Positions 22,161 through 33,612 of a stretch of 64,000 nt of DNA are shown piece after piece; positions within the stretch are counted from its first letter, which is position 1, and each line of letters begins with the position of its first letter. The notes under the pieces were generated by a model. The model saw nothing but the letters and a program-made list of their open reading frames with translations, made no database searches and was not told the DNA's origin. The stretch is taken from positions 698,608 through 762,607 of the forward strand of contig BDGG01000017.1 of the NCBI GenBank assembly GCA_001949185.1. The letters run 5' to 3'. The stretch is from Ramazzottius varieornatus (taxonomy: Eukaryota > Tardigrada > Eutardigrada > Parachela > Ramazzottiidae). The translations under genes were made by a program, and so were the position numbers.

Positions 22161-24961
22161 CTATCCCGTGGCGGGTTTCTCGGCAAACTGAGCATCTTTG
22201 CGAGCGCCGCCTGCCACGTCGCTGGGCTTCTTGTCACTGGGCAAAGCGCCATCCTCCTGGCCAGCCTTATCCAATCTGTAGGCCGTCACTTCCCCGTCCG
22301 CCTTCTTGGTGTCGCGGCGGGGCTTCTTCCAAAAGTAGGGAAGACCCACAACGGCTAACACAGCTACGATATGCAGCCAGAAGTACAAGGCCCTGCCAGA
22401 GAGAAAGAAAGAGCGTCAGTCTTTGTGCAAAGGCCGCACAGCGTAAGGGCATACTTGTAGATGTTCCAGGCATAGCGCAGTTCCAAGAGCACAAAGGGGA
22501 ATGTGGTGTACGACAGGACGATCCTGGTGCAAAAGAAGGTGATGAAATCGTACAAGATCTGGGTGGAGCGCCATTTCTGGAAGGGCGGCCGGAAGACTCG
22601 TCGACCCTGTAACCAAAGACAGCCAAGCTTGGGCATCTTCTCCGATGAATAGTATTTATTGTCAGAAGGCAGAGGACCTGACCTACCCATCGAGCTGCTT
22701 CGGTGAAGAGCGCCCCACTCAGGAAGGTGACGTAGTAGCCAGGATAGAAACCTGTCCAGGCCAGAAGGCAACGCTTAGCCTACTTGCGGCACCTAAGTGG
22801 ACCGAACTCGCACTTACCATGCCAGAATGCCGACAGACTGTAAGTGGCCACCATAGGCACCACCACGGCCCGATCATAGGCCACATATCGCAACCAGCGA
22901 GCGGTGCAAGAGTTCCAGGCTGCCAAGCATCCTCGAAGATTGTAAGCGAACTGTGGATTATACATTATATGTAGATTACAGCATCCTCGTAGATTATAGG
23001 CAAACCTACAACCGTCCTGTCAACCGTCCTGTGGAGTGCGGACCAAAGCCCTCCGTGTCCTACCAGGATACAAGACCTATCTTACCTCCACTTCGATGAT
23101 ATCAACGTTGCTGACCAAATCCCATCTCGCTTTTCCCAGCTCGTCGTACCTGCATAAGCAAACAGGCCGTTTCATGGCAACTACATACCAACTTATTTGA
23201 GACAAGACTTGGTGAAGACGGCATAGATAAGGGAGCTTAGTACCCGTTAAAGCCCAGGCCGGAAGCGTTGGCCACAGCGTCGGCTAAAAACAGTTGGTAC
23301 ATTATACTATAACGAAGACAGCGTTTGACAATGTGGGCAGTATGCATGCTTACACAGAAGCCAAGCCAGGTAGTACTTGAGACGGATGAAGGTGGTGGCG
23401 ATGAGGATATAGAACATCAGCTGGAAGAAGGACAGCTTGCTGACAACCGCATCGTCTGCAACGACATAAAAGGCTCACTCTTAGGGAAAGGTGCGATAAT
23501 AAGAGCCGAGAAAAGGCTGCTTACCGGTCAAGAGTTCCAGCGGGACAGCAGCGACCAAGGTGATATGAAGATAACACAGCGCGGCCGCCGTCAGAACTTT
23601 GCGTGTAACCGGCCATAAAGGGGAAGGGTGGAACTGCGGCGGTGGCAGCAGTTCTTCCTCTTCCGAGCCGGCAGCCGTACCGTCCGCTTTGGGCACGGAC
23701 TTGATATCCTCGTTCTTCTTGTAGCTACTGGGATTAACGGAACGGCCCTGGATAAAGTCCATGTACTCGTCGAAGAAGCAGAAGGGCCCTGCAGTATGCA
23801 AAGGCATGTGCCTGTCAGCGCACAATTGACCCCTAGAGAACTAAAGATGGTAAAGGCTGCCAACTTACCACACAGCAGGGACTGGAAGGAGAAGACATAG
23901 GAGCAAAAGACCCAGTAGTCCGGTGTGCTTCTGCAACGACATCATCCCATGTAGGACCAAGCCTCCATGACTCAAATTCATACAGATATAGGGGGCAATG
24001 GCCTTACTTGATGGCATGGCGGGCCTGTTCTGGGATTCGCAGTTGTCCAGGTCGCTCTCGCTCCTTGCCGCCATCGTGGATGGCAAAAGCATATGCCGTG
24101 ATCTTTTGGACAATGACCATCATTGGCCTATATCATTGACCAGCATCGTAGATGAGATCGTAGCCATGGAATTTCTTCGACAGACTTACATTGTAATGTC
24201 TAGAGAGTATCCGCCATAATCGTTGACCATTCGGTAAATGTGCAGATACCTGTTAGCAGTTGAAGATACATGACCAATTCTCTAATCAGGAAGAACTAGG
24301 GATGTGTAGACGGTGTTTTTTACTTACGAAAGATAGCCGACGGCAGTAACAAAAACGATGAGATGAGAGTACTTGGGCAGGCTGAAGTAGCTAATGGCAT
24401 AGCAGACGGTGGTGATGGCCCACAAATACAACGATCGCCTGTAAAAGTAAGCAACAATGTGATACGCGCTTATTCTCATCATTTCGAACATGACTTTTGT
24501 ACTCACAAGCCGAAGCAGAAGAGGGCCGTGACAACTCCACCCAAACCTACGTACAAACACCAAGAATAGGCGCGTTGATGTAAGGCATAGTATATAAGAG
24601 GGACGAAAGTTCTCTGCTTGACCACTGACCACAAACTAGCAGACGGTAGTTGTGGTTTTTCTTCTTCTCAGCTGGCAAGTATAGCCGCAGTAGTGTCCCA
24701 ATGATGATGCCAAATAGTTCGCATATCAGAAAGTTAATCTGCAGATAAATATGCAAGGCTCGTCGAGACAGAGCATGGCTATTTTGCTCGGTGTGAAGAC
24801 GACAAAGAATACTGCCTGCTGACCTGATCCAGTTCAATACCAAAACGATCGGCTACAGGCTGGAAGAGCGTCGAGCCCTGGAAATAAATGCTGGGAATCT
24901 CCGCTCCTTGAAATAACTTTTGCCCTGAGAATTTGTAACGCATAGGCATTGCTCCCGACAT
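22161..24961 (-). CDS. MBOAT1/2-type lysophospholipid acyltransferase
   Basis: Fifteen small exons: 24961-24824, 24738-24630, 24546-24507, 24438-24328, 24249-24190, 24127-24008, 23930-23869, 23788-23525, 23455-23354, 23283-23244, 23149-23086, 22950-22818, 22751-22687, 22606-22455 and 22392-22161. All phases agree and the product is 563 aa. These ER multi-pass enzymes re-acylate lysophospholipids in the Lands cycle. Family blocks are YGGYSLDIT, VQKITAYAFAIHDG, the WDLVSN block, the catalytic-Asn block AAWNSCTARWLR, and the catalytic histidine in SLSAFWHGFYPGYY at about residue 414. About eleven hydrophobic segments are visible. The cytosolic tail is Lys/Asp-rich. MBOAT1/2 fits best; LPCAT3 and MBOAT7 types are alternatives for the exact substrate. 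Confidence 0.9.
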
Positions 24962-26259
24962 GATGGCGGATGAAGGAGTAACTCAGCTGCCAGTTAGGAA
25001 GATACAGTAGATAGTCCGATGGCAAGTCCAAGAGCGAGCTGCAGCCCTGTCACATTACGGTCGGACCTTCAAAGATGGGTTGATAGTTCGAACCAGCAGC
25101 TTGTCCAAGAAAAGAATGCAACCAGTTTACTTACAGTAATACAGTGTACTTATATAGCACGAGAGTATCCCTCCTCGTCCCTGATGCCTGATCAGTCATC
25201 CAGTCTCACTCCCAAGTATACTACTTTATTGGTCCGAATGCACCAGCGATTCCAGTTAAAGAAAAAAATTCATCTCAAACGTGGAAAGTTGCATGCCAGA
25301 AGGTAACAGTGAGGCGAGGAGCACCATTCTAACTTAACTTATAACACAACCTTGGAGACGTTAATTGGAATTTATCAGTATGTAGGTTGCTCATTTGCGT
25401 CTTCTTGAATTCCGGTCGTCTCCTCTTGGGCCTTGGCTGAGTTGGCTTGCGGAAAATTTCCCAGACTATCTCAAGGGTGAACACGAACAGCTAGCCCGCA
25501 GCACGGGCAGGGGTTACGATGGATGCTAAAGGGCATCGTGCTTAAAGCTTAAAGTGCTCCTCATCGCGACTAAGGAAACCTCCGTCCCAGTGGAGCTAGT
25601 GGTCTGCTTATACTCTGGTGAACTGTAGAGATAAGTCACTCATTCCCATTTGAAGCCCATGATCCCAATCATGATGCCATCAGTCATTACTGGTATTCGC
25701 CTCGGCCCCTTTTCGAACCTGGGGGCTTGCAAAGTGGGCCGTTCACCACTGGGGCTGACAAATCCTCTGTTGATTTTTCGACAAAGTTCCAAACGCTGAT
25801 ATCCCTCCGATCCTTCGCATCCGTACGCCATACTGATCTGATATTTGCACCGCAGGAGCTTGAAGGTTGAAAGAAGAAGCGACGCTATCTGAGGTAAGTT
25901 GGGATGGTGGTTACCTGTGCGCAGCTGCCATGGCCCAGCTGTATATCGCCGGTTTGTTGTTGACAGCTGAGTGCCGTTGAAGCCATCAAATGCTCAGCCA
26001 GCATGTGATCAGCGCTTAACAGTCCCAATTACGTAATCACACTTTGGCTCTAATCGTTTCCCGTTAAGTGGAATATTTTCAAGGCTAATGCGATACAGTA
26101 CGGTCGTTTATAGGGATTTGATCTTGCAGGTTGGTGACACTGGATTACGAGGTGGATAAGGGAGGTGGGGATACTGCAGCGAGGGTAGTGGGAGCGCGGA
26201 ATGCAAGAGAGCTGACCTGCCATTGTGGGAGGTGTCATTGAGGGAGAAGGAGCGGCAGG
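24962..26259. other. Divergent intergenic region between MBOAT (-) and Pumilio (+)
   Basis: Presumed promoters of both genes and possible upstream non-coding or N-terminal exons of Pumilio. A 63-codon minus-strand frame at 25640-25831 is open but shows no domain. Confidence 0.35.
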
Positions 26260-29200
26260 ATGATGCCTGTCAGTGGTCGAACCCGACGTTTGAGCAGTGA
26301 CGACTCGACCATTCGCTATTATCCCAACGTGGTGGATGTACAGGCCGAAGCGGCGCTGGCGCAACAACAGGGGCAGCATTCGCGATGGCGAGGCTCTACT
26401 GATGACAGTAACCAGGTACAACTTTCGGGCTTTCTGCATGAATTGATGGTATGTTGACGAGCACGATGATTGCAGATGCTGAGCCATTCAGCGGCCAAGC
26501 AATTATGGGATACGGGCCTGACTTCGTCCTCATCCGCCGCAGACGGGCTGTCCGACCATCTGCTGTCCGGTGCCAGCATCTCCGAAGATCGCAAGACTGC
26601 CTTCAGCAGTCCATGGCGCAGTGAACGATCCATCTGGAGTGGCTCTTCTACACGACCAGGTGAGACTATCGCTAAGACGAACAAGCCTTGAAGCAAGAAG
26701 AAAAGCGCCATTTGACTATGGCAGGCCGATCAGGGACCTGCGTACTGAACCATGCTGTAAATGAATGATAGAGTAATTGTGGGCTGGGCGCTGCACAGCG
26801 ATCGCTGTTCTATGGCGAGACTGATGCTGACAATTTTGTGTGCCATGGTTTACTGTTGCAGCTTATGGAGTATCGCAGCCCATCTCGATGCAGCAACAAC
26901 GGCAAGGCCAGTCGGGGCGGAGTAACGCAGGGCAGGAGGGCGACGATGGCTACTTCAACGGCGACAGCTCCTCCATGCTGTCGCCGCGTTCTCAGACGGA
27001 CACCATGACACGACTGGTCTACGATGTCCTCTCTTCCTCACCGGCCACGGCGCCCAAAGAGGTGGAACTACGCCGGCGGATGCAGCAGCTGGAGTTGAGC
27101 CAGCACAACGCCGCCGCCAGTCGCGCCGACCGCTCAACGGGAAGTGACTCTGGCACCTCCTCCATTGCGCCCTCAGAGGCCACCCTGCTTGGTGGGGCAG
27201 CTAGTGAAGGCCAAGATAACGACGAAGAGGACTTTAACGGCAGTAGCCGGCGGGTGCCGGAGAGGAGCGGCAGACATCGCTTGGAGAAGAACATGTCCAG
27301 CTCCAAGATGGGCCAAAGCTTTGCTCGACTCAGCGAAGAAGGGTATCATATTGATTGTGACTTCCGTTCCATAGTACGATGGCGAAATAGTGTTTCTGTC
27401 CTTGTGCAGGAGTCCGGAGAAGCAGCATCTATCACCACCGGCAAGCGAGGCCCTTCAGCTGCGGGATAGTGCTGATAGCTTGTTGTCGGCGTCGGCGTCG
27501 ACGGGCAGTGCTCAAGGTGGGCTTATGGATGGCAAGAAGCAACAGATGAAAGGTGGTGGAGGGATCAGCCAAAGCAAGAGCCAGGACACTATGGCCAGTC
27601 AGCAGGCTAAAGCAACAACGGCAGCAGTGGCCAACAGTCAGTATGGCACTTGCGCTCGGCGAAGTTCCCATCGGCACCATTCGGGCCAGCAGCAGCAACG
27701 CCGCTCCAGTGACATGTCTCTTCCACAAGATGTCTACTACCGCACCATACCGGACCAGCAGCAGCAGCCGCCGCAGCCGGACTTGTCCAACTTTGCTTTC
27801 CCTGATAACATGGCTATCTATGATTACGGGCAAGGTCTGGGAAAGTCCATGGCGCTACCGGCCATGGACTTTAACCAACAGGTACATGGCAGATACTTGT
27901 GACGTACCTGCATACACTCTCCTCAAGCTATTGTGGCATTTAGTTAATAGGCTAGTTCATGATGCCTATAATTATGTTGGTTTGGACGTTGATTTTACGC
28001 TGTGCTGGTAGATGGCGGCCATGTTGCAACAGCAGCAACAACAGCAGCAGCAGCAGCAGAATAACCAAGCGCAGCCGATGATGATGGCGACAGCGGGGAT
28101 GTTTGGTGGGGAGATGGGAGGAGGCGGGGCAGCCTACAGTCCCAACTTTAGCGCCATGCCCATGTACGCCACCAATACTGCCACCACTTCCTGGATACCC
28201 TTCTACGCCACCAGCTCCACAACGGACCTTAGTCAACGGCCACTAGTCGATCCACGTCTCTCGCCACTACCCTTGGCTAATAGCTCTAGCACTGTAAGTC
28301 CACTGTCAATGCCAGATTCCCCCACTTAAGGCAAGGTCCCCCTGTACAACAAGGCACAGTATATGGTCTTGCTTTCAGGCTGTCAGTCGTCCCGATTCAG
28401 CATTGGCCTTTTTTACGCCAGCTGGCGCCTACTGGGATCAAGCGTCGGGGGCCTTTGTGCAGGTGGGCAGTCCGCTGTCCCACTCGACACTACAAGCCGC
28501 CATGCAACAGCAGCAGCAACAGCAGCAGCAACAACAACAACAACGGCTGGCCATGATGATGAATCAAAGCCAAGGAGCAACGGGGCAGAGCAAGGGTCGG
28601 CAGCCGGAGACGCAGCCGCTCTTTGCCAGTATGAGCGGTCTAGCAGGGCCGGCCACGGCCGCCATCAACGTCATGTACGCCAGCAGCCCGCCAGCCCTCT
28701 ACAACTACCTGGAGATGATGTCGCCACCGACCTACCAGTACTTTAACCAGGCCATGACCACCCTCAGCACGGCCAGTGTCCAGCCAGCAGCGCCACGGGA
28801 AGATAGGAATGGGCCGCTGATGGCTGGTCGACGGGATAACGGCCGCAGTGGCCAAGTGACGACAGGCCAGCAGGAGAGACTGGTGCACCATAAGCTGCCC
28901 TCTGCCAATAGCGCCGCCTTCTTCCCGCCCAGCACCATCGAGCCGATGGGCAGTGGCCCACCAGGCCCTCTCACCACCCGAAGCCGCCTCTTGGAAGATT
29001 TCCGCAATAACCGGTAGGAAGACGTGACGTTAGGCAGCAGCTCTCTTCCTTTGCAAAATGTCCCAGCGCAAGGGGTCAGTCTAGTAGGAAATAACTGGTG
29101 ACTTTGTTTGCAGGCATCCCAACTTGACATTCCGCGAAGTACAAGGCTACATTGTGGAGTTCTCGCAGGACCAGCATGGCTCGCGCTTCATCCAGCAGAA

Positions 29201-30586
29201 GCTGGAACGGGCCACGCTGCACGAGAAGCAGATCGTGTACAACGAGATGCTACCCACCGTTCTCCACCTCATGACTGACGTCTTTTCCAACTATGTCGTC
29301 CAGTAAGTGGCGCTCTTTCCTACTCCCTTGTCCACACCCCCCATGGGCAAGACTAGAGAGAAAGCTTGGCTGTCTGTCATTTTCATACAGGAAGTTTCTG
29401 GAGTTGGGAACGGCAGAACAGAAGGAGACGCTGAACAAGATCATCATTAAGAACGTCATTGGTCTGTCACTGCAGATGTACGGCTGTCGGGTGGTGCAGA
29501 AGGCGCTGGAAGTGATGACGTACGGCCAGCAGCAGGAAATTGTCCAGCATTTGGATGGTAGCGTCATCAAGCTGATCAAGGACCAGAATGGCAACCATGT
29601 CATCCAGAAGGCTGTCGAGAGCGTCCCCTCCGAACTGATTGGCTTCATTCCCCGCGCCTTCCTGGGCCAGGTACAGTGGACGGCACCCATCCTGTCCTCC
29701 CTGCCTCAGCCCATGTCCTTTCTCTCTTGTAGGTCTACGTGCTGGCGGCTCATCCTTATGGCTGTCGCGTCATTCAGCGCATCCTGGAACACTGCACCGA
29801 CGAACAGACCAGGCCTCTTCTGGACGAAATGTTCCACTACATTGACGAACTGGTAATTAAAAGGGACGCACAATCTAAGGCAGGCTACACCGTACATGCC
29901 CTCCGTCTTCTTTGTAGATTGTCAACGAGTATGGCAACTACGTGGTGCAGCACGTCATTGAGCATGGCAAGAGTGACGATCGGGCGCGCTGCATCGACTC
30001 CTGCCTGGGCAAGATGATCACCCTCAGCCAGCACAAGTTCGCCAGGTATTTATCTCCCCTTAAGCTCAGCACCGCCAGTGCACTCTCTGTCCATTCACAA
30101 CAGCAGCTATCACTTCAACGGTCCTTCTGCTCTGTCATTGCAGCAATGTCATTGAGAAGTGCGTGCTGCACGCTAACCGCCTGCAACGCGTCGTCATGAT
30201 CGAAGAGATCTGCAACGCCAATGGCAACGGGTAGGTCCCCCCTAAGTCGACATGCTCCACTGGCCCTAACTGCTTTCTGTATCCTTGTTGTTTGTAGGCC
30301 GCACAATGGCTTGTTTGCCATGATGAAGGATCCCTTTGGCAATTACGTGGTGCAGAAGCTGCTGGACATTGCCGAAGCGCCACAACGCAAGCTACTGCTG
30401 ACCACTATCCGACCCTTTGTCCCCCAACTGCGCAAGCTGTCCTATGGCAAGCACATTCTCAACAAGGTCGAGCGCTACTTGCCCAGCAAGGCCATCCCCA
30501 CTAGCAGTCACCCCAGCATCCTGGAGAGCGCACCCATGGAAATGCCTCACTTCGCTTCAAGCAACAGCAGCACTAACCTTGTATAG
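26260..30586 (+). CDS. PUM: Pumilio-family RNA-binding translational repressor
   Basis: Twelve exons: 26260-26415, 26476-26659, 26862-27342, 27410-27881, 28012-28293, 28379-29013, 29114-29302, 29391-29670, 29733-29852, 29918-30045, 30144-30230 and 30298-30586, giving 1100 aa. Pumilio binds UGUANAUA elements in 3' UTRs and represses translation or promotes decay. The C-terminal third, from about residue 737, is the PUF domain: [101 protein letters not shown] and [13 protein letters not shown]. The N-terminal part is disordered, Ser/Gly/Gln-rich with three polyglutamine tracts. An extra upstream exon cannot be excluded. Confidence 0.95.
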
Positions 30587-31389
30587 AGACAAAGACTTGT
30601 ATCTATATCACCCCCTGTAGAGAGACTGTATATTGTGTATTTCTACTTTATACACTGTACAGTAACCGTGCGCCACCTTTATCGACTAACTTTGTAGTCA
30701 TATCTTGTGACCGATCCATCGAACGGTTAGCAACGAACAGCCTATGTTCTCTTGATCTGTGTATTTTCAAGCGTGCAGTTTTCACATTTTACAATGCTTT
30801 TAGTAGAGACAGATCCGAAAGAGGATGTGCCAATTTGCCAAATATAAGAAAACACTTTCTGAGCGGGTTGATTTCGACGACCTCGGAGAAGGTCCGGGTG
30901 GAATAAGTATAAATCGATGCACGTTGACCTCCGCTACTGACTCCGATTCTTTGAAATATTGTCGATTCGGGTTTTATATATTTTGACCGGGGAGTTTTGC
31001 AGTCTTAATTACCCGTGGAGTGTCTTAGAATAAATCATGCAGTCAATACGACCAGCAAATGAGATATCGAAATTTCTGATCGCATTTTTTTTATGGACGA
31101 AAATAAATCTTATTTTGACCGCACCCGATAGGATTTCGTGGTACCCCGTATCTCGCTCTGCCATCAGTGATTCTTACGATGTCGATATGAGCACGAGTAA
31201 GAGGTAAGGAAACAAGTGACCTTGTGTCGATGATGACTGGTCAGGATCTGATGTGCTAAAGAGCTCAGTGAGTCAAAAGAAACGGGCGGGACGGTAAATG
31301 CCAGTTCTACATCCTCGATATTTTCGGGTGGCTTATTTTTGAACTGGCAGGAAGACAAATAATTTTTGCTGCCTCTTGCATCTGCAAAA
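30587..31389. other. 3' UTR of Pumilio and intergenic region
   Basis: Contains near-consensus Pumilio sites tgtatcta (about 30598) and tgtatatt (about 30629) just after the stop codon, each one base from TGTANATA. No further gene is supported. Confidence 0.35.
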
Positions 31390-31854
31390 ATGTCTGTGAT
31401 CGTTGTGCTTGTGATAATGTTATGTTTTAGCCACAGCGGACAGACGTATCCTGGAGAATGGGAGCACAGATACGGGCCACTTGGGTGCATGCCGCGTGTA
31501 ACCTGCCAAGAAGAAACCACCGTGCCTCCGCAGGTGCCAATCTACATTCCCTTCCCAGTCCTGGTTACGCAAATCAACAATTACGGAGGAACCAACAGCT
31601 TTAACATCAACAGCGAGCGCCCGAAAGCCAAGGAACAGTGGCCTGCTATCAACATGCACTACACTTCCTCCTCGCCTCAGACATTTTTTCCTAACTCTGT
31701 TTTAAGCCGTTTCTTGCGAGATGGGACCCTTGTCCTGCTTTATCTCTCGAAACTCTATTTCCAAGAGATGGAGGTTGACTCTGCTTCCATTCCAGCATGT
31801 TATTGTTCGCGCGATGAGGATATCACCATCCAGCAAGACGATGAGATATTCTAA
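31390..31854 (+). CDS. Predicted secreted protein whose C-terminus runs into an RPB7-derived fragment
   Basis: The frame is open for 154 aa. Residues 1-20 (MSVIVVLVIMLCFSHSGQ and TY) look like a signal peptide. Residues 21-109 are Pro/Asn/Thr-rich with two Cys and match nothing known to me. From about 31708 the DNA is homologous to RPB7, first in another frame, then from residue 126 in the RPB7 frame ([18 protein letters not shown]), ending at a TAA. The fusion may be translated as a chimera, or the real gene may splice or end before it. A CTAAC-plus-AAG stretch at about 31691-31706 could be an intron end. Confidence 0.45.
   Translation: MSVIVVLVIMLCFSHSGQTYPGEWEHRYGPLGCMPRVTCQEETTVPPQVPIYIPFPVLVTQINNYGGTNSFNINSERPKAKEQWPAINMHYTSSSPQTFFPNSVLSRFLRDGTLVLLYLSKLYFQEMEVDSASIPACYCSRDEDITIQQDDEIF
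31708..31850 (+). pseudogene. RPB7 (RNA polymerase II subunit) fragment, frameshifted
   Basis: The plus strand codes [16 protein letters not shown] in one frame and then, after a one-base frame change, EMEVDSASIPACY and [13 protein letters not shown] in another. This corresponds to an internal block of RPB7, roughly residues 100-150. It has no start and no C-terminus. It overlaps the end of the secreted ORF and is an inverted, partial copy of the pseudogene at 31945-32306. Confidence 0.8.
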
Positions 31855-31944
31855 GCCACAACTAACACGGTCAGTTCACGATGTTTTGTCTTTGTTGAGC
31901 GTTTTAATTACGATTGTTGACAACTTTACCACTTGACAGTACAG

Positions 31945-32306
31945 GTCCCAATAGCGAAGATATCCTTAGCGTCCACTCTTGTCCCGACGATCTTGACGCG
32001 GATCTCATCGTCTTGCTGGATGGTGATATCCTCGTCGCGCGAACGATAACACGCTGGAGTGGAAGCAGAGTCAAACTCCATGTCTTGGGGCGATGGAATG
32101 TCAAGAGATGAAGCAGGACAAAGGCCCCATTTCGCAGAAGATGCCCACTTTGTTGACTTGTGTGACCACAGCATCACAGACTTCTCCCTTGAATGGACGG
32201 AACACCACCGCTGTCTACTTGACCGGATGACCGACGAAGCCTTGTCCGGCCTGAATCAATCCCACGCCGATCTCGTCCATTTATGTTACAGCAATGAAGA
32301 ATCCAT
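31945..32306 (-). pseudogene. RPB7 (POLR2G) pseudogene, intronless, with stops and a frameshift
   Basis: The minus strand translates to about 120 residues clearly related to RPB7: YGFFIAVT, a stop, [21 protein letters not shown], a stop, [37 protein letters not shown], a stop, then after a frame change [20 protein letters not shown] and [12 protein letters not shown]7 pairs with RPB4 on the polymerase stalk and binds nascent RNA. Three nonsense codons and one shift show that this copy is dead. The lack of introns over 120 codons, in a genome that otherwise has one about every 40-60 codons, suggests retrocopying. Confidence 0.88.
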
Positions 32307-32843
32307 AGAAGGAAGACAAAATCAACAGTCTTCAGTGTATGGAGTCAGAAGAACAGGATTAAAGGATTTTAAGAAGAGGACTGAATGAAGGGAGCAGTGG
32401 GCAGAGCAGATCAGTAAGGCGGGGCTAGTTTGAGAAGTATGGAGAGAGAACGAAATCAAATTGCCTTTAATCGGCCAATCAAGATTGCCAAACTTTGAGA
32501 TTCTCTGCCTTTATTGGTCGTCTACGGATATTCTTTAATTTCCTGCCCCGCTCCATATGATGTCATCTGGCCGCGCCTTACTGATCTACTCTGGTCACTG
32601 CTCAAGTGATTCTGAAATCTGAAAATCTAATTAATGGCCGAAAATCCCACCCGAAGTTAGGCATCGCCCTCAGTTTGCCCTGGGAAACCGGTTGTTCGGC
32701 CCGTCTCACCCGAGGTGACTTGACTTTGTGACCTCCAGCAGCAGGTTGGTCTAGAGCTCTCAGTCTCTGAGTCTAGACAGAGTGCCCACCCTGGTCTAGA
32801 CAAGGTCTCCAGCAGCTGATTTTCTGTCCCATCTTTTTCATCA
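32307..32843. other. Flank of the large transposon
   Basis: No supported coding segment. The transposon begins at 32844. Confidence 0.35.
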
Positions 32844-33407
32844 CGAGGGGATTATGCCTATCCTCACCTCTTTTTGGTCAAACTGTCCTGGCGGAACGAG
32901 AGAGGAGAGTCTCTTCTAGGATCTGAGCCAGTGAGCTAAATCCCGCGTCGATCCTGGAACAAGCTACAGGGACTCGGAAGTGACGTCAGAAATGTATGCC
33001 AATAACGTAGAAACGTGATGTCTTGTAGGTCCACGTTAGACCTAACAAACAAACTCAGAAACCCATTAGTAAACAAACCTGTTACGGCAAATAGATAGTA
33101 CGAGGAGCGAGGCCTTACTTCGTCCACGAGCATACTTTGTACAGTCAAGTTCTGCAGGCGGCGATGTTAGCTGCCTAGCTTGGTCATAATCAGCTGACCA
33201 TGTTCACCGCCATAAGACACCCACAGAAGAGTGTACAAAGTTTTCGCCGTTCTGATTTTTCGTTGAAATCAGGGCAGAAGCCAATATGCACCACAGCCTG
33301 AACACTATATTTCTATTTCCGCTGTCACATATGGTACACTTAGCACTTTGCGATGCTGCGAATAATTGTTTTCCGTAGTGGCGCACATTTCAGTGTTACT
33401 GGTCAGA

Positions 33408-33500
33408 AGCGTGCGCCACTTGGGAGAATGATGTTGTATTTTTCAGATGACGCACTATGTAGTACATTTAACTGGTAGCGTGCGCCACTTGGGGAAACGA
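33408..33500 (+). repeat. Subterminal repeats GCGTGCGCCACTTGGG in the transposon
   Basis: Two direct copies lie at about 33409-33424 and 33478-33493. A further copy in inverted orientation lies near 34470-34485, inside the Tigger-like gene, and an inverted partial copy (gtggcgcac) near 33379. The similarity of the 33478 copy to the 34485 copy extends over about 45 bp. Transposase-binding sites are a possible role. Confidence 0.5.
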
Positions 33501-33612
33501 TCACGGCGAGTTTGTTGGCTGAGTTCCTACATTCTTCTTTCTCAAAGATGCAAAACGCCACAGCAGCTAAACAACTGAAATCTCAGCACAACGAAGAATG
33601 TTTATATACCCT

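Noticed and set aside
25640-25831. Minus-strand 63-codon frame upstream of Pumilio
   Set aside because: No family resemblance and no neighbouring exons in phase.
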